A stretch of DNA of 64,000 nt from Erysipelothrix rhusiopathiae (GCF_900637845.1 NZ_LR134439.1:1426001-1490000), one strand, 5' to 3'. Positions 8,536 to 17,387 are shown, counted from the stretch's first letter. Made by a program: numbers and translations. Notes: generated from the sequence alone by a model not told the origin.

Positions 8536-9240
8536 ATGAGAGATTATATGAGTGATGTCATTAGTATGATTGATTTGAATCAAAATCTTCCCTTGAATCA
8601 GATCATCTATGAAGGGTTGCGATCCGCAATTATCCATGGTGTGATTCCAATGGGAGAACGTATCAATGAAAAGCATTATGCCCAAGCACTAAATGTGAGT
8701 CGAACGCCGATACGAGAGGCGTTACACCGAATTCAAAACGAAGAGATTGTTCAATATGTGCCAAATTATGGCATTGTTGTTACTACATTTACTCATGAGG
8801 ATGTCTATGAGATTTACCAAATCCGAACGGCTTTAGACATTCTCGCAACCACAAATGCAATGCGACTGATGACACCAGAACGGGAAGCTGCTATGGAGAC
8901 CTTATTAACGGAGACAGAAGCGGCACAAGCTGTGGGGGATGTTGAGAAAGTCATTGCAATGTCGAAAGAGTTTAATACGATGATTTATCGTTTTGCGGAA
9001 ATGCCGCGGTTAGAAACAATTCAGAATCGACTTCGAGATTATATCATTCGATTCCGAGATATATCATTAAAAGCGGATAGTCGTCGTGCTAAAGCACTCC
9101 ATGAACACCGACTCATTTTCAGATGTTTAAAAAATAATGATGTCGAACAAGTTCAGATGGTAATTACGGAACATCTTCTAGAATCTCGGGATTTTATTCT
9201 TTTAGAAATGGACCGACAATTACAATATGAAAAAAAATGA
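8536..9240 (+). CDS. citO: GntR-family (FCD) regulator, CitO-like activator of citrate genes
   Basis: The roughly 234-residue regulator has an N-terminal winged helix (LPLNQIIYEGLRSAIIHG, then NVSRTPIREALHRIQNE) and a C-terminal all-helical FCD effector domain (YQIRTALDILAT, HRLIFRCLKNNDVEQVQ). In Enterococcus and related bacteria a CitO-type GntR protein activates divergent citrate operons when citrate is bound. Location next to citG and the citrate lyase genes supports that role here. AAGGAGG lies 5 nt before this ATG; the ATG 3 bp upstream is also possible. It overlaps citG by 14 bp. Confidence 0.8.
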   Translation: MRDYMSDVISMIDLNQNLPLNQIIYEGLRSAIIHGVIPMGERINEKHYAQALNVSRTPIREALHRIQNEEIVQYVPNYGIVVTTFTHEDVYEIYQIRTALDILATTNAMRLMTPEREAAMETLLTETEAAQAVGDVEKVIAMSKEFNTMIYRFAEMPRLETIQNRLRDYIIRFRDISLKADSRRAKALHEHRLIFRCLKNNDVEQVQMVITEHLLESRDFILLEMDRQLQYEKK

Positions 9241-10039
9241 TCTTGTATTACTTGCTTTAAAGTCTTTAATTTTAGAAGTCAGTTTATATCCGAAACCTGG
9301 ATTGGTAGATCCTATGGATTCGGGATCACACGATGATATGGATTATAATATGTTTTTAGAAAGTTGTTTTGCGTTGGTTCCTGGATTTGAAGCATACTTT
9401 GACGCTGGACTCAATCATCGTGGAACATTACCGGAACTTTTTGAGGTAATACGAAACGTTGGTATCGAAAATGAGAAGGCAATGTTTCATGCGACGGAAA
9501 ATGTTAATACGCATAAAGGTGCTAATTTTCTATACGGTGTGGTTATCGCTGCTATTGCTTTCATGGACATGCCCGATTTAAAGACGCTAAGGGAAGGGAT
9601 TCAGGCCATGACATCAGGACTTGTTGATGCGGAGCTTAAGTCACTTATAGTTTATAAGACCCATGGAGAGCGCATGTTTTGTGACTACGGGTTTACTGGA
9701 ATACGTGGTGAGGTAGAAGCTGGGATTCCTCATGTCTTTGAAGTGGCCTTACCAATGTTAGATTCTGATAACGATAAAGTAGTTGCCCGAAAGAAAGCAC
9801 TGCTTGCTTTAATGCAGTCAAATAATGATACGAATATGCTTAAACGTGGGGGGATTGAAGGTCTTGAATTTGGGAAGTCCCGTGCACACAGTCCTTACCA
9901 AGATTTAGATGAACATCTTATTCAGATGAACTACGAATTTATCGAACGTAATTTAAGTCCTGGAGGTACTGCCGATTTACTGGCTTTAAGTATTTTTATT
10001 CAAATGTATCGTGATCAACGATTAAAGGATGCTGATTAA
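9227..10039 (+). CDS. citG: Triphosphoribosyl-dephospho-CoA synthase CitG
   Basis: The 270-residue cytosolic enzyme makes 2'-(5''-triphosphoribosyl)-3'-dephospho-CoA from ATP and dephospho-CoA, the precursor of the citrate lyase acyl-carrier prosthetic group. The family hallmarks are present: YPKPGLVDPMDSGSHDDMDY near the N-terminus, VNTHKGANFLYG in the middle and LSPGGTADLLALS near the C-terminus. It overlaps the regulator gene, which suggests translational coupling. CitX, encoded on the opposite strand nearby, uses its product. The stop codon lies inside the shared terminator with bioY. Confidence 0.92.
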   Translation: MKKNDLVLLALKSLILEVSLYPKPGLVDPMDSGSHDDMDYNMFLESCFALVPGFEAYFDAGLNHRGTLPELFEVIRNVGIENEKAMFHATENVNTHKGANFLYGVVIAAIAFMDMPDLKTLREGIQAMTSGLVDAELKSLIVYKTHGERMFCDYGFTGIRGEVEAGIPHVFEVALPMLDSDNDKVVARKKALLALMQSNNDTNMLKRGGIEGLEFGKSRAHSPYQDLDEHLIQMNYEFIERNLSPGGTADLLALSIFIQMYRDQRLKDAD

Positions 10040-10052
10040 GCATCCTTTTTAT
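10024..10052 (+). terminator. Bidirectional terminator between citG and bioY
   Basis: The perfect stem AAAGGATGCT/AGCATCCTTT with a 5-nt loop contains the stop codons of both convergent genes. T tracts occur on both sides (A-rich to the left, T-rich to the right). Confidence 0.8.
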
Positions 10053-10578
10053 TTTTAATGTGTTCGGGCATTCGTGATGCGATAAATGCACTCAAAGTCA
10101 TAGATAACACATCTGTAGGAATAAACATGAAACAGTATGAAATAAATAATTTTGAAATGGGTAATGCAATTCCGTGATAGGTTTTAAGATTAAAATACAA
10201 AATTGGAAGGGCAAGTGTATAAAGGATGGTTTCTCCGGCTACAAAGGCAAGGAAACGGCGGTTTTTAGGTAATTTATGATATAAGGTGTTAATAATATAA
10301 ACCATGGGAATAAATCCTAAGATAAAACCAAATGTTGGTGACATAACGATATTTGGGCCTGACATGCCACCAGCAAAAACAGGTAAACCAATAAGTCCCA
10401 TTATAATATATATTAATACTGCCATTACCGCTTGTTTTCGAGTTAATAAAAGTGCACTCAAGCAAATTGCTAAGACCTGAAGTGTAAAGGGTACAAATGG
10501 AACCGGAATTTTAATCATGGATCCAATAATGATAAATACTGAAAATAGAGATGATAGGGCTAAATCTTTAACGTTCAT
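10036..10578 (-). CDS. bioY: Biotin ECF transporter substrate-binding protein BioY
   Basis: The 180-residue protein has about six membrane helices and the BioY signatures IPVPFVPFTLQVLAICLSAL and MSGPNIVMSPTFGFILGF. It binds biotin for uptake, normally with the shared EcfA/EcfT energising module, which is not in this window. It overlaps the end of birA by 11 bp, which suggests coupled translation. Its place inside the citrate island makes sense because oxaloacetate decarboxylase needs biotin. Confidence 0.92.
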   Translation of the reverse strand: MNVKDLALSSLFSVFIIIGSMIKIPVPFVPFTLQVLAICLSALLLTRKQAVMAVLIYIIMGLIGLPVFAGGMSGPNIVMSPTFGFILGFIPMVYIINTLYHKLPKNRRFLAFVAGETILYTLALPILYFNLKTYHGIALPISKLFISYCFMFIPTDVLSMTLSAFIASRMPEHIKNKKDA

Positions 10579-11554
10579 ATTTTTTTTCTCCTTGAATACT
10601 TACTTCTCCTGAGTTTAATGTACGGATATTTTGGTCTTCATCACAAACAATGAGTTGACCTTTTTCATCAATATCCTTTACGTAGAACCGTTGTGAGAAG
10701 TCTTGATTGATATAAATGTAATGATTGATGATAAAGCATGATGAGCGATAATCGTGAATGATGGTTTTACGATTATGCGGAAAATCTGTATAGAGGTTAA
10801 AGAAACTGTCTGTGATGGTTGCGATGAGTTTATTGCGATCAATGTCCGTTTGGATATGTTGATCGAGTGATGTATAAATCTCATTCAATTCTTGAGGAAG
10901 GTTTGAATCATGGAAAACATTGAGTCCAATACCCAAAATGAGATAACGGTATTGATTGCTTTCTAAAATAATCTCACCTTCTGTAAGGATGCCTGCAAGT
11001 TTCTTGCCATCAAGGTAGATGTCGTTAAGCCATTTTATATCGACATCGAGTTGGTATAAAGTGTATAGTGCTTCTTTCACTGCCAAAGCAGCAATAATCG
11101 TAATGAGCTGGGTATCTTCTAGAGAAAGCGTCGGTACAAAAGCGAGACTCATGTAGATACCGTTTTTTGTTGGTGAATAAAACGAACGTCCTTTGCGTCC
11201 ACGTCCTTCACTTTGATGATCGGTTACCACCAAAAAGGGATTCGTAAAGGTTTCAGGAATCATCGCTTTAGCCGAAGAATTTGTGGAAGGAACGCTGTCA
11301 TAACAGTAAACATCTTTAATCAATTCGTATTGCAAATGACTGCGGATTGCAGCACGGGATAAATTGTTTGCGTTATGAACTAACTTGTAACCACGGTTTC
11401 GGACGGATGAAATGGTATAGCCCTTTTTACGAAGTTTATCGACTTCTTTCCATACATTGGCACGTGTCATATGAAGGATGTCGCCGATATGTTCACCGCT
11501 GATAAATGCATCTTCGTGTTCAATGAGTAAATCGAGAACGGTTTTTGGTTTCAT
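10568..11554 (-). CDS. birA: Bifunctional biotin-protein ligase / biotin operon repressor BirA
   Basis: The 328-residue protein has an N-terminal winged helix (VLDLLIEHEDAFISGEHIGD, then MTRANVWKEVDKLRKKGY), so it is the DNA-binding class. A biotin ligase core follows with GRGRKGRSFYSP (biotinyl-AMP loop), GIYMSLAF and DIKWLNDIYLDGKKLAGIL (catalytic Lys), and a small C-terminal SH3-like domain. It biotinylates acceptor proteins such as the carrier encoded at 19128-19451. It probably represses its own promoter through the operator at 11598-11628. The start follows AAAGGAGTATACT. Confidence 0.93.
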   Translation of the reverse strand: MKPKTVLDLLIEHEDAFISGEHIGDILHMTRANVWKEVDKLRKKGYTISSVRNRGYKLVHNANNLSRAAIRSHLQYELIKDVYCYDSVPSTNSSAKAMIPETFTNPFLVVTDHQSEGRGRKGRSFYSPTKNGIYMSLAFVPTLSLEDTQLITIIAALAVKEALYTLYQLDVDIKWLNDIYLDGKKLAGILTEGEIILESNQYRYLILGIGLNVFHDSNLPQELNEIYTSLDQHIQTDIDRNKLIATITDSFFNLYTDFPHNRKTIIHDYRSSCFIINHYIYINQDFSQRFYVKDIDEKGQLIVCDEDQNIRTLNSGEVSIQGEKKYER

Positions 11555-11575
11555 AGTATACTCCTTTGCGAATGA

Positions 11576-11604
11576 AGATTAACATAAAAACACCCCATTG
11601 TAAA
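11576..11604 (-). promoter_or_regulatory. birA-bioY promoter
   Basis: On the minus strand, TTTACA (11599-11604), a 17-bp spacer and an extended TGT-TAATCT -10 (11576-11581) lie 22 bp before the birA ATG. The -35 falls inside one arm of the BirA operator. Confidence 0.65.
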
Positions 11605-11642
11605 CTTGAAATAACAAAGAGTTTACAATGGGGTGTTTTTTT
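11586..11642. terminator. Perfect 21-bp hairpin terminating citC-citX, containing the BirA operator
   Basis: Positions 11586-11606 are the exact reverse complement of 11620-11640, with a 13-nt loop. Transcription of citX (minus strand) runs through it into a T run, so it works as the citX terminator. The BirA operator is its inner half. Confidence 0.85.
11598..11628. promoter_or_regulatory. BirA operator (TTGTAAAC-N15-GTTTACAA)
   Basis: A perfect inverted repeat TTGTAAAC/GTTTACAA is separated by 15 bp, the known arm sequence and spacing of BirA operators. It covers the -35 of the birA-bioY promoter, as expected for biotin-dependent autorepression. Confidence 0.85.
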
Positions 11643-11647
11643 AGTGT

Positions 11648-12136
11648 TTATTGTGACGATTTCACGTTTTCGATGAGGGTATTGATTGTATCGATTACGG
11701 TATCAAGGGTATGCTTGCGACTTCGGCTGCATCCATGTGCATCATCATCACAAATAAGACATTTACGCGGTGCAATCCCCAGATCTTTACGATTGATGCC
11801 CTCGACATCAAGATCGAAAAGGCGACCAAGCGGATGTGTATCCTCCAGGTTGACCATGGCTTCTTTCACCGCTTCAGCTTTTAAATCGCTGATGTAATAA
11901 GCTTCAGGACCAGTATGATTTTCAAGTTGACAGTCATAACATTTCGCGAATTGATCCAATTCAAAGATTCCTTGCTTGAATGCCCACTGATAATTGGGCG
12001 TTGATTTAGTAGGACCTGGAATATTCAGTTTAAAACTGATGATTGATTGGGTAGGGAATTGTTTTTTGAGGTCAGCGATTGTTTGTACACGTTTTTCACG
12101 GGCATCAAGCATTGCTTCTAAAGTTACTTCATTCAT
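11648..12136 (-). CDS. citX: Apo-citrate lyase phosphoribosyl-dephospho-CoA transferase CitX
   Basis: The 162-residue protein transfers the prosthetic group made by CitG to a serine of apo-CitD. Supporting motifs are LDAREKRVQTIADLKKQFP near the start, SFKLNIPGPTKSTPNYQWAF, HPLGRLFDLDV, and the Cys-rich end RKCLICDDDAHGCSRSRKH. It starts 3 bp after the citC stop codon, with its ribosome site (AAGGAGC) inside the end of citC. It is a separate gene here rather than fused to CitG as in some lactic acid bacteria. Confidence 0.93.
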   Translation of the reverse strand: MNEVTLEAMLDAREKRVQTIADLKKQFPTQSIISFKLNIPGPTKSTPNYQWAFKQGIFELDQFAKCYDCQLENHTGPEAYYISDLKAEAVKEAMVNLEDTHPLGRLFDLDVEGINRKDLGIAPRKCLICDDDAHGCSRSRKHTLDTVIDTINTLIENVKSSQ

Positions 12137-12139
12137 ACA

Positions 12140-13159
12140 TTAAGCTCCTTTTAATGCCGCGATTACCTGTTTGCCTTCTTCACTGATAAAAAACGCAAAG
12201 GTTGTTTCTGGGACAAAGTGTCGCACGGCATCAAGGTTTTCTTCAGCGAGCAGTGAACGGACCTTGGTTGCGGAAATAATACTTTCCTCATTTCCGATAC
12301 GATCGACAATTTCTAAATCAAGTTTTCCCTTAAATTCTTCCTGCAAGGCCTCATTATAGATGTTTGTGGCATTTGAAAACGGCTCAGAACCGACATAACG
12401 TTTGGTTATGTTTAGGGCTGGAGCGATGTGGTGCGCAAATACACGGGCATCAAGTCGTGCTTGGACAAAGGTCACATCATCATCTTCTTTTAAAAAGTAA
12501 GAAGGGAAGGTAGCGCTTGAAACCATATAATTCTCAGTTGGAAGGACCTTCACATTTTTAAGATGTGCAGTACCTAGACGTACAAGCTCAATACGTTGTG
12601 CTGCTTTAAATGCACTCATTTCTTCACTCAATACAAAAACATAGACGTATTTGCTTTCGGAAGCCGCTTTTTCTACCAGAAATTGATGACCCAAGGTGAA
12701 TGGGTTGGCATTCATGACGATTGCGGCAGTGTTGGGCGCGTTTTGATTTAAAGATTCGAGGTTTTTAATAAAAGCATCAAAACCTGTGATGGCTTTCTCC
12801 ATAAAAACAAGTGTATGATCTACAGATTCAATCTCATGAAAGCCGAGATACTCAAAACCTTTCTTGCACCCTGGTTTTGTATAAACATAATGTTTAAAGA
12901 ACCCTTCTTGTACATTTTGATTCATGACATGAGAAATGATTTCATTAAAGAGTGATCCACCTTGATACGTCGAATCTACCGCGACGCACTTGATAACATT
13001 TTGATATCGTGATGCTGTCGCAATCAGTTCGTCTTCTTCATTATAATATCCGTAAGTCTCATCTAAGGTAGATTCCTCTCGAATGCCTTCTTGCATTAAG
13101 AGGTTTAACCATTTTTCCTTAACGCTTGGATTTGATTTGATATAGAGTTTTTTAATCAT
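12140..13159 (-). CDS. citC: [Citrate (pro-3S)-lyase] ligase CitC
   Basis: The roughly 339-residue enzyme activates citrate lyase by ATP-dependent acetylation of the CitD prosthetic group. An N-terminal GNAT-like part (GYYNEEDELIATASRYQNVI) is followed by a nucleotidyltransferase core (AAIVMNANPFTLGHQFLVEK, with the HxGH-like GHQF, and later RYVGSEPFS and ISATKVRSLL). The start at 13159 is chosen because AAGGAGATTATT precedes it. An upstream in-frame start 18 codons earlier overlaps the promoter. It is divergent from citDEF. Confidence 0.92.
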   Translation of the reverse strand: MIKKLYIKSNPSVKEKWLNLLMQEGIREESTLDETYGYYNEEDELIATASRYQNVIKCVAVDSTYQGGSLFNEIISHVMNQNVQEGFFKHYVYTKPGCKKGFEYLGFHEIESVDHTLVFMEKAITGFDAFIKNLESLNQNAPNTAAIVMNANPFTLGHQFLVEKAASESKYVYVFVLSEEMSAFKAAQRIELVRLGTAHLKNVKVLPTENYMVSSATFPSYFLKEDDDVTFVQARLDARVFAHHIAPALNITKRYVGSEPFSNATNIYNEALQEEFKGKLDLEIVDRIGNEESIISATKVRSLLAEENLDAVRHFVPETTFAFFISEEGKQVIAALKGA

Positions 13160-13185
13160 AATAATCTCCTTTTCTTCACAATTCA

Positions 13186-13191
13186 ATAATA
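13186..13191 (-). promoter_or_regulatory. Tentative extended -10 of citC-citX promoter
   Basis: TGC-TATTAT on the minus strand lies about 27 bp before the citC start. No good -35 was seen, as is often the case with a TGn extended -10 or an activator-dependent promoter. Confidence 0.4.
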
Positions 13192-13249
13192 GCATACCAA
13201 AGTTTTGTTTCATAAGTGTTTTTTGAATGTTCTTTAAGGACCCTAACCC

Positions 13250-13279
13250 TTGATGTAAGCGTTTGCCATATGGTATTAA
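13250..13279 (+). promoter_or_regulatory. citDEF promoter with cre-like site
   Basis: TTGATG (13250-13255) and TATTAA (13274-13279) are 18 bp apart. A catabolite-response-like element TGTAAGCGTTTGCC (13254-13267) matches 12 of 14 positions of TGWAARCGYTWWCA and overlaps the -35. The adjacent CCATATGG palindrome (13266-13273) could be a regulator site. Confidence 0.5.
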
Positions 13280-13339
13280 TTAAGTACAGGAACCTATGTT
13301 ACAAGTGTGATGTTTGTGATTTAGGAGGAAGGAGAAGAA

Positions 13340-13636
13340 ATGGAAATAAAACACAGCGCAATAGCAGGTACATTAGAATCAAGTGATGTACAAGTTATGG
13401 TGGAACCTTCTACAGATGGAGTCTCTGTAGAATTAAACAGTAGTGTCATAAAACAATATGGCGCTCAAATTCTTGAAACGGTTCATGAAGTCTTAGACAC
13501 ATTAGAAGTCAAAGATGCGAAAATTGTCGTTCAAGATCAAGGTGCTTTAGATTGTACAATCAAAGCACGCGTACAAACTGCTGTTCTTCGTGCAAGCGAT
13601 ACAGTCGATAACCTACCTTGGGGGTCTAAATTATGA
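13340..13636 (+). CDS. citD: Citrate lyase acyl carrier protein (gamma subunit) CitD
   Basis: The 98-residue carrier bears the 2'-(5''-phosphoribosyl)-3'-dephospho-CoA arm that holds the acetyl/citryl group. The N-terminal HSAIAGTLESSDVQV contains the modified serine (S14 by analogy with other CitD proteins). GGAGGAAGGAG precedes the ATG. Its stop overlaps the citE start by 4 bp. Confidence 0.95.
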   Translation: MEIKHSAIAGTLESSDVQVMVEPSTDGVSVELNSSVIKQYGAQILETVHEVLDTLEVKDAKIVVQDQGALDCTIKARVQTAVLRASDTVDNLPWGSKL

Positions 13637-14526
13637 AAAATAGAATTAGACGTACGATGATGTTCTTAAATGCACAACGTGCTTCACTTGTGAAAGATGT
13701 TTATGTTTACAAGCCAGATTGTGTCATTTTAGACTTAGAAGATGCTGTTTCAGAAAGTGAAAAAGATTCAGCACGTGTTCAACTTTACCACACGTTAAAA
13801 TCAGTGGATTATCATAGTGTAGAACGTTGGGTTCGTATTAATCCCGCAACAACAACGTATTATCATGAAGATATTCGTGCAGCGATTGCAGGCGGTTGCG
13901 AAGGAATTCGTTTACCAATGACCGAAACTAAAGAAGAAATCTATGATGTGGAACGCTTAATGGCGGAAGCAGAAAAAGAATTCGGTCGTGAAGTGGGATC
14001 AACAATGTTAATGGCAGCCATTGAATCACCACTTGGAGTTATCAACGCATATGAAATCTGTACAGCAAGTCCACGTATGATGGGGGTTGCATTAAGTGCA
14101 GGTGACTTTACACGTACCATGCGTGCAACACGTACTAAAACGGGAGAAGAGCTCTTTATGGCTCGATCAATGCTTGTGATTGCAGCACGTGCTGCAGGCA
14201 TTATGGCATTTGATACAGTGCATACAGACCTTAATGATTTCGAAAGTCTTGAAAAAGAAACACGATTGGTTAAAGACATGGGATTTGATGGGAAGTCAAT
14301 TATCTCACCAAGACAAATTGCGACAATCCATAAAGTCTTTACACCAACTCAAAAAGAAATCGAACATGCTCTACATATCGTAGAAGGTGTTAAGGAAAGT
14401 GCTGCGAAAGGTATTGGAGTTCTTATTGTTGATGGACAAATGGTTGACGTTGCCCACGTTGAAGGGGCAAAACGTACCCTTGAACTCGCTCAAGCAGCAG
14501 GCGTATATAAGGGGGATTTAATATGA
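13633..14526 (+). CDS. citE: Citrate lyase beta subunit (citryl-CoA lyase) CitE
   Basis: The 297-residue TIM-barrel HpcH/HpaI-family subunit cleaves citryl-ACP to acetyl-ACP and oxaloacetate. Supporting motifs are RRTMMFLNAQ, CVILDLEDAVSESEKDSAR (metal-binding acid), RIPL-type EGIRLPMTET, MAAIESPLGVINAYEI and GVALSAGDFTRTM. It is preceded and followed by 4-bp ATGA-type overlaps with citD and citF. Confidence 0.95.
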   Translation: MKNRIRRTMMFLNAQRASLVKDVYVYKPDCVILDLEDAVSESEKDSARVQLYHTLKSVDYHSVERWVRINPATTTYYHEDIRAAIAGGCEGIRLPMTETKEEIYDVERLMAEAEKEFGREVGSTMLMAAIESPLGVINAYEICTASPRMMGVALSAGDFTRTMRATRTKTGEELFMARSMLVIAARAAGIMAFDTVHTDLNDFESLEKETRLVKDMGFDGKSIISPRQIATIHKVFTPTQKEIEHALHIVEGVKESAAKGIGVLIVDGQMVDVAHVEGAKRTLELAQAAGVYKGDLI

Positions 14527-16070
14527 AAAACAAAGTAAATCGTATAATTCCTGATGAATTTCTAGTAGATGGTGTTGAAGCCTTCCAAGGACAATATTAT
14601 CGTGATAATTATGAGTATACAAAAGCTGCACCAACAATTAAAGCTCAAGTAAACCCACATGATTCAAAAGTTTTAGCTTCAATTCGTGAAGCCATTGAAA
14701 AAGTGGGACTTAAAGATGGTATGTGTATTTCATTCCATCACCACTTTAGAAATGGTGATTACATTGCGGCAATGGTCTTTGAAGTGATTAAAGATATGGG
14801 AATTAAGGATCTCTATCTTTGTGCATCCTCTTTAGGAAAAGCACATGCTTCAATAGTTCCGTTAATTGAAGATGGTACGATTACAACCATTTCATCTTCA
14901 GGTGTTCGTGATGAAATTGGGGATGCAATTTCTGCAGGAAAACTTAAAAATCCAGCATTAATTCGTTCACACGGTGGTCGTGTTCGTGCTATTGAAACTG
15001 GACAAGTTAAAATTGATGTTGCCTTTATTGGAGCACCAACAAGTGATGTATACGGAAATGCTTCGGGTAAAGGTGGAAAAGCAGATTGTGGTGTTCTAAG
15101 CTACTCTGATGTTGATGCACGTTATGCTGATAAAGTTGTCGTAATCACAGATACACTTGTTCCTTACCCAAATAATCCATATTCAATTAAAGGAATTGAT
15201 GTTGATTATGTTGTTGAGGTTGATAAAGTTGGAGATTCGTCAAAAATTGCAGGAAATGCAATTCGTATGACGCAAGATCCTCGTGAATTAATGATTGCAG
15301 AATATGCAACCAAATGTGTTGTAAACACACCATGGTTTAAAGACGGCTTCTCCTTCCAAACTGGAGCTGGTGGTGCAAGTTTAGCAGTAACACAATTCTT
15401 GAAACAACCAATGGAAGAACAAAATATTAAAATGAGTTTTGCTTTAGGTGGTATCGTTAAACCCATGGTTGATATGCTTAAAGAAGGTTATATTCATGCG
15501 ATTGCAGATACACAAGATTTTGATATCGCAAGTGTTGAATCAGTGCATGAAACACCAAATCATTTTGAAATTTCAACTTCTGAATATGCAAACCCATTAA
15601 ATAAGGGTGCATATGTTAATAAGTTGGATTATGTAATCCTTGGAGCACTTGAAATCGATGTTGATTTTAACGTTAACGTTGTTGTTGGTTCAGATGGAAC
15701 CATTCAAGGAGCACCGGGAGGCCATGTTGATACATCAGCAGGTGCTAAGTGCTGTATTATTGTTTCACCATTAGTTCGTGGTCGTTTAGCAACAGTCCGT
15801 ACATCCGTAACATCCGTAACAACACCTGGAGAAAGTGTTGATATTCTTGTTACTGATTATGGGGTTGCGGTGAATCCTGCAAGACCTGATATTCTTGAAG
15901 CACTTAAGAAAACAGATTTACCATTAGTTACAATTGAAGAATTACGTGATATTGCATACGACATTGTAGGGGAACCTGCAGACATTGAGTTTGAGGATAA
16001 AGTCGTAGCGTTAGTAGAATATCGCGATGGAACACTTATTGACGTGATTCGTCAAGTAAAAAACATCTAG
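14523..16070 (+). CDS. citF: Citrate lyase alpha subunit (citrate CoA-transferase) CitF
   Basis: The 515-residue subunit exchanges acetyl-ACP with citrate to form citryl-ACP. It shows the CoA-transferase fold with SFHHHFRNGDYIAAMVFEVI, SSGVRDEIGDAISAGKL, IRSHGGRVRAIETG, and the late GAPGGHVDTSAGAKC and RDGTLIDVIRQV. Length is typical. It completes the alpha-beta-gamma lyase, and the transporter gene starts 9 bp downstream. Confidence 0.95.
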   Translation: MKNKVNRIIPDEFLVDGVEAFQGQYYRDNYEYTKAAPTIKAQVNPHDSKVLASIREAIEKVGLKDGMCISFHHHFRNGDYIAAMVFEVIKDMGIKDLYLCASSLGKAHASIVPLIEDGTITTISSSGVRDEIGDAISAGKLKNPALIRSHGGRVRAIETGQVKIDVAFIGAPTSDVYGNASGKGGKADCGVLSYSDVDARYADKVVVITDTLVPYPNNPYSIKGIDVDYVVEVDKVGDSSKIAGNAIRMTQDPRELMIAEYATKCVVNTPWFKDGFSFQTGAGGASLAVTQFLKQPMEEQNIKMSFALGGIVKPMVDMLKEGYIHAIADTQDFDIASVESVHETPNHFEISTSEYANPLNKGAYVNKLDYVILGALEIDVDFNVNVVVGSDGTIQGAPGGHVDTSAGAKCCIIVSPLVRGRLATVRTSVTSVTTPGESVDILVTDYGVAVNPARPDILEALKKTDLPLVTIEELRDIAYDIVGEPADIEFEDKVVALVEYRDGTLIDVIRQVKNI

Positions 16071-16079
16071 GGGGACATT

Positions 16080-17378
16080 ATGTCAGAGAAAAAACAACTT
16101 AAGTTTTACGGGATTCAATGGCCAATTATGCTAGCAATCCTTGCAATCGGTGCACTCGGAATCTTTACAGAAACATTCGGAACCGATATGCCTGCAACAC
16201 TATTAGTTATGTTTACAATAGGTATTCCACTTTATGAAATCGGAAACCGTATCCCAATTTGGAATAAATATGTTGGGGGAGGAATTGTTCTTGCGTTCTT
16301 AGGAACATCCGCAATGGTATACTTCAATATTCTTCCAGAAGTATATGTAGAATCAATTGGAAACTTTACAGAAAAAGTAAACTTCTTAAACTTATTTATT
16401 ATTGTATTAATTACCGGAAGTGTTTTATCACTTGATCGTAAAGTTTTACTTAAGAGCTTTGTAGGATATATTCCTGCAATCCTTGGTGGATTATTAGGAG
16501 CATTCTTACTTGCTTCAGTTGTTGGAATTTTCTTCGGGAAAGCACCACAAGATATTATCTTAAACTATGTTCTACCTGTAATGGGTGGTGGTAATGGTGG
16601 TGGAGCAGTTCCACTATCACAAATGTATGCGGATGTTACCGGTCTTCCAAGTGAAAACTACTACCAATTCGCTATCATTATTCTTACAGTCGCAAATATC
16701 TTTGCAATCATGATGGCATCATTACTTGACCGTCTTGGTGAATTACGTCCGAACTTAACAGGTAATAAGAGCACAATCTTACGTAATGAATCTGAAGAAC
16801 TTGTTAAAGAAGATGAAAAATATGATCCAACACTTCAAGATGTTGCTGCTGGACTTGTATTAGGACTTGCTTGCTTTGGTTTTGGATTCTTAATGAGTAA
16901 ATTAATCTTACCAAGTATCTTTGGTGTTAAGATTCATAATCTTGCTTACATGATTATCTTTGTAGTTATCCTAGCTGCAACAGGTGTTGTACCTCAAAAT
17001 ATTCGTGAAGGTGCAAAACGTCTTCAATCATTCTTCTCAAAATACCTTGTACTAATTATCATGGTTGGAGTTGGTGTTGATTTAGACCTTGGTGAACTTG
17101 CTCGTGCATTATCATTTAGTAACGTTATTCTTGCCCTTGCAATTGTTGTAGGAGCAACACTTGGTTCCGCTATTGTTGGTTGGTTCGTAGGATTCTACCC
17201 AATCGATGCAGCGATTACAGCTGGTTTATGTATGGCGAACCGTGGTGGTTCTGGAGACCTTGCTGTTCTTGGAGCTGGAGACCGTATGGGACTGATGGCT
17301 TATGCACAATTATCATCCCGTCTTGGTGGGGCGATCGTGCTCATCATCGGATCCATATTATTCTCAATCTTTATGTAA
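16080..17378 (+). CDS. 2-hydroxycarboxylate (citrate) transporter, CitS/CitP family
   Basis: The 432-residue inner-membrane carrier has about 11 hydrophobic segments. Two re-entrant-loop signatures of the 2HCT family are present: the Gly-rich PVMGGGNGGGAVPLS in the first half and MANRGGSGDLAVLGAGDRMG in the second. Location in the lyase operon makes citrate the likely substrate. Whether it is a Na+ symporter (CitS type) or a citrate/lactate exchanger (CitP type) cannot be decided. Pairing with a Na+-pumping decarboxylase favours a Na+ symporter, which is inference. Confidence 0.88.
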   Translation: MSEKKQLKFYGIQWPIMLAILAIGALGIFTETFGTDMPATLLVMFTIGIPLYEIGNRIPIWNKYVGGGIVLAFLGTSAMVYFNILPEVYVESIGNFTEKVNFLNLFIIVLITGSVLSLDRKVLLKSFVGYIPAILGGLLGAFLLASVVGIFFGKAPQDIILNYVLPVMGGGNGGGAVPLSQMYADVTGLPSENYYQFAIIILTVANIFAIMMASLLDRLGELRPNLTGNKSTILRNESEELVKEDEKYDPTLQDVAAGLVLGLACFGFGFLMSKLILPSIFGVKIHNLAYMIIFVVILAATGVVPQNIREGAKRLQSFFSKYLVLIIMVGVGVDLDLGELARALSFSNVILALAIVVGATLGSAIVGWFVGFYPIDAAITAGLCMANRGGSGDLAVLGAGDRMGLMAYAQLSSRLGGAIVLIIGSILFSIFM

Positions 17379-17387
17379 TGAATGATG

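Noticed and set aside
11628..11897. Plus-strand frame of 89 residues opposite citX
   Set aside because: It is antisense to a well-recognised CitX, with low-complexity composition and no good ribosome site.
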